Shown here: piece by piece, positions 6,555 through 9,842 of the stretch
How positions within the stretch are numbered: the stretch's first letter is position 1
Layout of the letters: the number at the start of each line of letters is the position of its first letter
Source of the DNA: CALKYB01 sp964510575
Lineage (GTDB): Bacteria; Bdellovibrionota_C; UBA2361; SZUA-149; CALKYB01
Direction: 5' to 3'
Assembly: GCA_964510575.1 (NCBI GenBank)
Contig: CAZECN010000060.1
Coordinates: 1 to 9,842, forward strand
DNA: 9,842 nt
The notes under the pieces: generated by a model
What the model saw: the letters and a program-made list of their open reading frames with translations, nothing else
The model's database searches: none
Told to the model about the DNA's origin: nothing
Made by a program: the position numbers and the translations under genes

Positions 6555-6572
6555 TTTGGCCAATTGATTAAT

Positions 6573-6626
6573 ATGTTTGAGTTCTTGCCTGTAAGGCAAA
6601 AGCCTTTGTTTCTATGCCAACGATAA
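6573..6626 (+). CDS. Possible 17-codon upstream ORF overlapping the rpsL start
   Basis: ATG at 6573 opens a frame of 17 codons (MFEFLPVRQKPLFLCQR) ending at TAA 6624-6626, in a different frame from rpsL and overlapping its start by 13 bases. No Shine-Dalgarno sequence precedes it. Ribosomes on it would open both hairpins at 6585-6606 and end beside the rpsL ATG, which would allow translational coupling. It may also be chance. Confidence 0.2.
   Translation: MFEFLPVRQKPLFLCQR
6585..6606 (+). promoter_or_regulatory. Two mutually exclusive hairpins before the rpsL start
   Basis: TTGCCT-GTA-AGGCAA (6585-6599) and AAGGC-AAAA-GCCTT (6593-6606) share the AAGGC segment, so only one can form at a time. 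That segment also holds the only Shine-Dalgarno-like bases near rpsL, 17 bases before the ATG and so too far for normal use. This may be a translational switch. Confidence 0.4.
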
Positions 6627-6988
6627 ATCAACTTGTTCGCCGAGGGCGAAAGAAGAAAATCTGGAAGACTGGTAGCCCTGCACTAGAGAAGTGCCCGCAG
6701 AAGCGTGGCGTTTGTCTTAGGGTTACTACCAGCACACCTAAGAAACCTAACTCAGCGCTACGCAAAGTTGCTCGTATTAGGTTAACGAACGGTCAGGAAG
6801 TTACAGCATACATTCCGGGCGAAGGTCATAACCTTCAGGAGCATAGTGTTGTCTTGATTCGTGGTGGTAGGGTTAAAGACCTTCCAGGTTGTCGTTATCA
6901 CATAGTAAGAGGAAAACTCGATACTCAGGGTGTTAGCGGTAGACAAAAGGGCCGTTCTAAATACGGTGCTAAAAAGCCAAAGTCATAG
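6614..6988 (+). CDS. rpsL: 30S ribosomal protein uS12
   Basis: This 124-residue protein matches uS12 along its full length: MPTINQLVRRGR, CPQKRGVC, TPKKPNSALRK, GEGHNLQEHSVVLIRGGRVKDLPG, and a basic SKYGAKKPKS tail. uS12 sits at the decoding centre of the small subunit and takes part in codon-anticodon proofreading. Lys43 and Lys88 (Met counted) are the usual lysines, so the sequence is of the streptomycin-sensitive type; Asp89 is the residue methylthiolated by RimO where that enzyme is present. It is the first gene of the str operon, with rpsG 98 bases downstream. There is no proper Shine-Dalgarno sequence, so initiation probably depends on leader structure or on ribosomal protein S1. Confidence 0.99.
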   Translation: MPTINQLVRRGRKKKIWKTGSPALEKCPQKRGVCLRVTTSTPKKPNSALRKVARIRLTNGQEVTAYIPGEGHNLQEHSVVLIRGGRVKDLPGCRYHIVRGKLDTQGVSGRQKGRSKYGAKKPKS

Positions 6989-7086
6989 TGGCTACTAGTT
7001 GATTTATTAGAGGATTGATTTCCAAACCCTTAGAGACCCAAATCATTTAAAGATCTGATTGTTAACCTTTAGAACAGCGTAAGCTT
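6989..7086 (+). promoter_or_regulatory. rpsL-rpsG spacer, possible uS7 feedback site
   Basis: In E. coli a spacer of about the same length between these two genes is bound by free uS7 to repress translation. Here the spacer is 98 bases and has short complementary arms: GATTT (7016-7020) with AAATC (7040-7044), or AATCA (7041-7045) with TGATT (7056-7060). These overlap and are alternatives. rpsG has no clear ribosome site, which fits coupling to rpsL. The role is inferred from the E. coli case, not seen directly. Confidence 0.3.
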
Positions 7087-7557
7087 ATGTCGCGAAAAAA
7101 AAGAGACCACTCCCGTCCCGTCCTTCCAGACCCGAAGTATGGTGAGAAGATAATTACTAAGTTTATCAACTGCATGACCAAGGATGGAAAGAAAAACACT
7201 AGTGAAGGCATCTTCTACAGTGCAGTGGATACGATCACAGAGCGTTTCGAGAAGCCTGGTATTGAAGTTTTTCAAGAGGCTTTGGACAACGTAAGACCAG
7301 TGGTTGAAGTAAGGTCTCGAAGAGTTGGTGGGGCTACCTACCAAGTTCCAACTGAAGTTAGACCACAGCGAAGAGATGCTTTGGCTATCAGGTGGCTTAT
7401 TGAGCATTCCAGAAACCGAAGCGAGAGAAGCATGAAAGAGCGTCTTGCCGGCGAAATCTACGATGCATCTCAGAACAGAGGGAATGCTGTTAAGAAGAAA
7501 GAAGATACCCACAAAATGGCAGAAGCGAATAGAGCGTTCGCTCATTATCGCTGGTAG
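7087..7557 (+). CDS. rpsG: 30S ribosomal protein uS7
   Basis: This 156-residue protein matches uS7 throughout: the MSRKKRDHSRPVLPDPKYG start, the VEVRSRRVGGATYQVPTEVRPQRR block (the highly conserved 16S rRNA-binding hairpin region) and the ANRAFAHYRW end. It starts assembly of the 30S head by binding the 3' major domain of 16S rRNA and lies near the E site. The ATG at 7087 is preceded by no obvious Shine-Dalgarno sequence. A long open frame on the opposite strand over this gene is a shadow. fusA begins 89 bases downstream. Confidence 0.99.
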   Translation: MSRKKRDHSRPVLPDPKYGEKIITKFINCMTKDGKKNTSEGIFYSAVDTITERFEKPGIEVFQEALDNVRPVVEVRSRRVGGATYQVPTEVRPQRRDALAIRWLIEHSRNRSERSMKERLAGEIYDASQNRGNAVKKKEDTHKMAEANRAFAHYRW

Positions 7558-7561
7558 TATT

Positions 7562-7597
7562 ATGCAACTATTCAAAGAGCCCTTTGAATAGCTGCAT
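7562..7597 (+). other. Strong hairpin between rpsG and fusA
   Basis: CTATTCAAAG (7568-7577) and CTTTGAATAG (7582-7591) pair perfectly over an AGCC loop. After one A-C mismatch, ATGCA (7562-7566) and TGCAT (7593-7597) add five pairs, 15 in all. It starts 5 bases after the rpsG stop. What follows is TTGTTATAG, not a proper T run, so it may be a partial terminator, an RNase processing site or a 3'-end shield. Confidence 0.6.
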
Positions 7598-7646
7598 TGT
7601 TATAGAATTTATTATTGATTGCTAAGATTAATTTGAGAGAACAAAA

Positions 7647-9737
7647 GTGAAACGTTCAATCCCCCTAGAGAGAGTTAGAAACATCGGCATCATGGCCCAC
7701 ATTGATGCTGGTAAAACTACTACTACGGAAAGAATTCTCTTTTATACTGGTGTGAACTACAAGATTGGAGAAGTTCACGAAGGAAATGCCACCATGGACT
7801 ACATGGTTCAGGAGCAGGAAAGAGGAATTACTATTACCTCAGCTGCGACAACTTGTTACTGGAAGGGACAAGAACAAGATCTTCAGCAGCATAGAGTCAA
7901 CATTATAGATACTCCTGGTCACGTTGACTTCACTGTAGAAGTTGAAAGAAGTTTGCGTGTTCTTGATGGAGCTGTAGCTGTTTTTGATGCTGTTGCTGGT
8001 GTTGAGCCTCAAACTGAAACAGTTTGGCGTCAGGCAAATAAATACGAAGTTCCGCGTTTTTGTTTCATTAATAAGATGGACCGAGCTGGTGCTGACTTTA
8101 AACGCTGCGTTGACATGATCAAAAGCCGCTTTGAGTGCACTGTTATGCCAATCCAGTTGCCGATTGGAGCTGAAGAGGATTTTAAAGGTGTAATCGACCT
8201 AGTAAGAATGAAAGCTGTTCTTTACAAGGAAGAGACAATGGGAGCGGAGTATCATTATGAGGATATTCCAGCTGACATGAAAGACGAGGCTGAAGCTGCT
8301 CGTGCCCATATGATCGAATGTATTGCCGAGAATGACGAAGCGCTACTTGAAAAATACTTGGGTGGTGAGGAGTTAACTATCGAAGAAGTTAAGGAAGGTA
8401 TCAGAAAGGCCTGCCTTGAAATTTCGGCAATTCCAATTTTGTGTGGAACTGCCTTCAAGAATAAAGGTGTTCAGCCTTTGCTTGATGCAATTGTTTTTTA
8501 CCTACCTTCTCCACTTGATGTCCCAGCTATTGAAGGTAAGGACGTCGACGACGCAGAAAAGGTTGTAAAAAGAGACGCTAGCGATGATCAGCCATTTAGT
8601 GCTCTTGCTTTCAAGATTATCTCTGACCCGCATGGAACCCTTTCCTTCGTTAGGGTTTACAGTGGTAGGGCCGAATCAGGTGCTAGTTTTCTCAATGTGA
8701 GAACGGGTAAGAAGGAGCGTTTCGGTCGCATCGTAAAAATGCACGCGGACAAGAAAGAGGAGGTCCCTTTTATCGAAACAGGGGACATAGCAGCGGTTGT
8801 CGGACTTAAAGACACTATTACAGGGGACACTCTTTGTGATCCAAAGCAACCTGTTATGCTTGAATCTATAGAGTTCCCTGAGCCCGTGATTTCGGTTGCG
8901 ATTGAACCAAAGACAAAAGCTGACCAAGAAAAGCTAGGTGTTTCTTTGGCTAAGATTGGTCAAGAAGATCCTTCTTTCAGAATTACGTCAGACGAAGAGA
9001 CCGGCCAGACTATTATTGCTGGAATGGGTGAGCTTCACTTGGAAATCATCGTTGACCGTTTGACCAGAGAATTTAACGTGGAAGCGAATATAGGTAAGCC
9101 ACAAGTTGCATACCGAGAGTGCATTAAGAGTGAGATTACCAAGGACCATAAGTATGCCAAGCAGTCAGGTGGTCGAGGTCAATTCGGTCATGTGACCTTC
9201 AGGTTACGTCCGAGAGAGAGAGGTGAAGGTTTTAACTTTATCAACTCAATTAAGGGAGGATCTATTCCTAGAGAATTCATTCCTGCTGTTGAAAAAGGCT
9301 TTAAGGAAGCTTTGGCCGCTGGGGTTAGAGCGGGCTATGAGCTGATTGATGTTGAAGCGGATCTTTTTGATGGTTCATTCCATGAGGTCGACTCCTCGGA
9401 AATGGCTTTTAAAATTTGTGCTTCGATTGCGATGAAAGAAGCAGCTAAGGAAGCTGGAATTGCGATTCTTGAGCCAGTGATGAAGGTAGAAGTTGTTACC
9501 CCAGATGATTTCATGTCCAACGTTGTTGGTGATATTAACCGACGTCGAGGTCGTATTAACGGAATGGAGGCTCGTGGTAACGCTCAAGTAGTTGACGCAG
9601 AAGTTCCTCTTGGTGAGATGTTTGGATATGCAACCGACCTAAGGTCGCAGACCCAGGGTCGTGCAACGTTTTCTATGCATTTTAATCATTATGAAGAAGT
9701 ACCTTCCAGCATCGCTGAAAGTATTGAAGCTAAGTAA
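7647..9737 (+). CDS. fusA: Translation elongation factor G (EF-G)
   Basis: This 696-residue GTPase drives tRNA-mRNA translocation and, with RRF, ribosome recycling. GTP-binding motifs are intact: G1 AHIDAGKT (17-24), switch I RGITI (59-63), G3 DTPGH (88-92), G4 NKMD (142-145) and G5 GTAFKNKG (about 267-274). Domains II to V follow, with the conserved GMGELHLEI of domain III and SGGRGQFGHV of domain IV. The start is GTG at 7647, with a modest GAGAG site at 7635-7639; it gives the normal N-terminus, MKRSIPLERVRNIGIMAHID. Length is close to E. coli EF-G (about 704). It lies in the classic str position between rpsG and tuf, so it is the housekeeping copy. Confidence 0.99.
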   Translation: MKRSIPLERVRNIGIMAHIDAGKTTTTERILFYTGVNYKIGEVHEGNATMDYMVQEQERGITITSAATTCYWKGQEQDLQQHRVNIIDTPGHVDFTVEVERSLRVLDGAVAVFDAVAGVEPQTETVWRQANKYEVPRFCFINKMDRAGADFKRCVDMIKSRFECTVMPIQLPIGAEEDFKGVIDLVRMKAVLYKEETMGAEYHYEDIPADMKDEAEAARAHMIECIAENDEALLEKYLGGEELTIEEVKEGIRKACLEISAIPILCGTAFKNKGVQPLLDAIVFYLPSPLDVPAIEGKDVDDAEKVVKRDASDDQPFSALAFKIISDPHGTLSFVRVYSGRAESGASFLNVRTGKKERFGRIVKMHADKKEEVPFIETGDIAAVVGLKDTITGDTLCDPKQPVMLESIEFPEPVISVAIEPKTKADQEKLGVSLAKIGQEDPSFRITSDEETGQTIIAGMGELHLEIIVDRLTREFNVEANIGKPQVAYRECIKSEITKDHKYAKQSGGRGQFGHVTFRLRPRERGEGFNFINSIKGGSIPREFIPAVEKGFKEALAAGVRAGYELIDVEADLFDGSFHEVDSSEMAFKICASIAMKEAAKEAGIAILEPVMKVEVVTPDDFMSNVVGDINRRRGRINGMEARGNAQVVDAEVPLGEMFGYATDLRSQTQGRATFSMHFNHYEEVPSSIAESIEAK

Positions 9738-9791
9738 GTCTGGTTAAGAAAAATTTTCAAGATTTAAAGTTAAGAAGAAAGGAAAGGAAAA

Positions 9792-9842
9792 ATGTCGAAG
9801 GAAAAATTTGATCGTAGCAAGCCGCATGTAAACGTTGGAACA
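9792..9842 (+). CDS. tuf: Elongation factor Tu, N-terminal fragment cut by the window edge
   Basis: Only 17 codons are present, MSKEKFDRSKPHVNVGT, which is the standard EF-Tu N-terminus just before its first GTP-binding loop. The ATG at 9792 has a purine-rich AAGGAAAGG ribosome site a few bases upstream, the strongest in this operon and in line with very high expression of EF-Tu. It follows fusA by 54 bases. The truncation is caused by the window edge, not by mutation. Confidence 0.95.
   Translation, partial: MSKEKFDRSKPHVNVGT

Noticed and set aside
7069..7575. A 168-codon open frame on the minus strand opposite rpsG
   Set aside because: It lies wholly over a highly conserved ribosomal gene, has no ribosome site and no recognisable domain. 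It is open only because of the codons used by rpsG.

Overview
The window looks like chromosome from a Gram-negative bacterium of moderate GC content. Four things point this way: an outer-membrane porin with a signal peptide, an ECF sigma factor paired with an NrsF-type membrane anti-sigma factor, a PAS/histidine-kinase protein, and the rpsL-rpsG-fusA-tuf order of the str operon. NrsF proteins are mainly proteobacterial, so a proteobacterial or deltaproteobacterial-like host (in the old broad sense) is my best guess. Nothing here fixes the genus. No mobile element, CRISPR array, tRNA or rRNA was seen.

Layout. Positions 1-86 hold two adjacent inverted repeats and no gene. Positions 87-4568 carry four minus-strand genes, read right to left: a two-TM PAS histidine kinase with no response regulator beside it, an ECF sigma factor, its NrsF-like six-TM anti-sigma factor, and an acidic repeat protein that I do not recognise. 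Positions 4569-4898 are a divergent intergenic region. Positions 4899-6098 (plus strand) encode a porin of the phosphate-selective OprP/OprO family. Positions 6099-6613 hold a doubtful small reverse ORF, then a promoter and a structured leader. Positions 6614 to the right edge are the str operon: uS12, uS7, EF-G and the first 17 codons of EF-Tu.

How the parts work together. The sigma and NrsF genes form a compact stress-response module: NrsF should hold the sigma factor at the inner membrane until a signal, probably sensed through its two extracytoplasmic cysteines, releases it. The histidine kinase lies upstream and may be separated by a weak terminator, so a regulatory link is only suggested by position. 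The repeat protein follows NrsF by 121 bases and could be a target or a passenger. The porin has no phosphate-uptake genes beside it. The str operon is ordinary in its proteins, but its non-coding parts are rich in structure: a leader of about 270 nt with an attenuator-like terminator and a competing long-range pairing, a small overlapping upstream ORF, two mutually exclusive hairpins just before the rpsL start, and a long hairpin between rpsG and fusA.

The least described items are the repeat protein at 87-1433 and the rpsL leader. No clear new multi-gene system was found.
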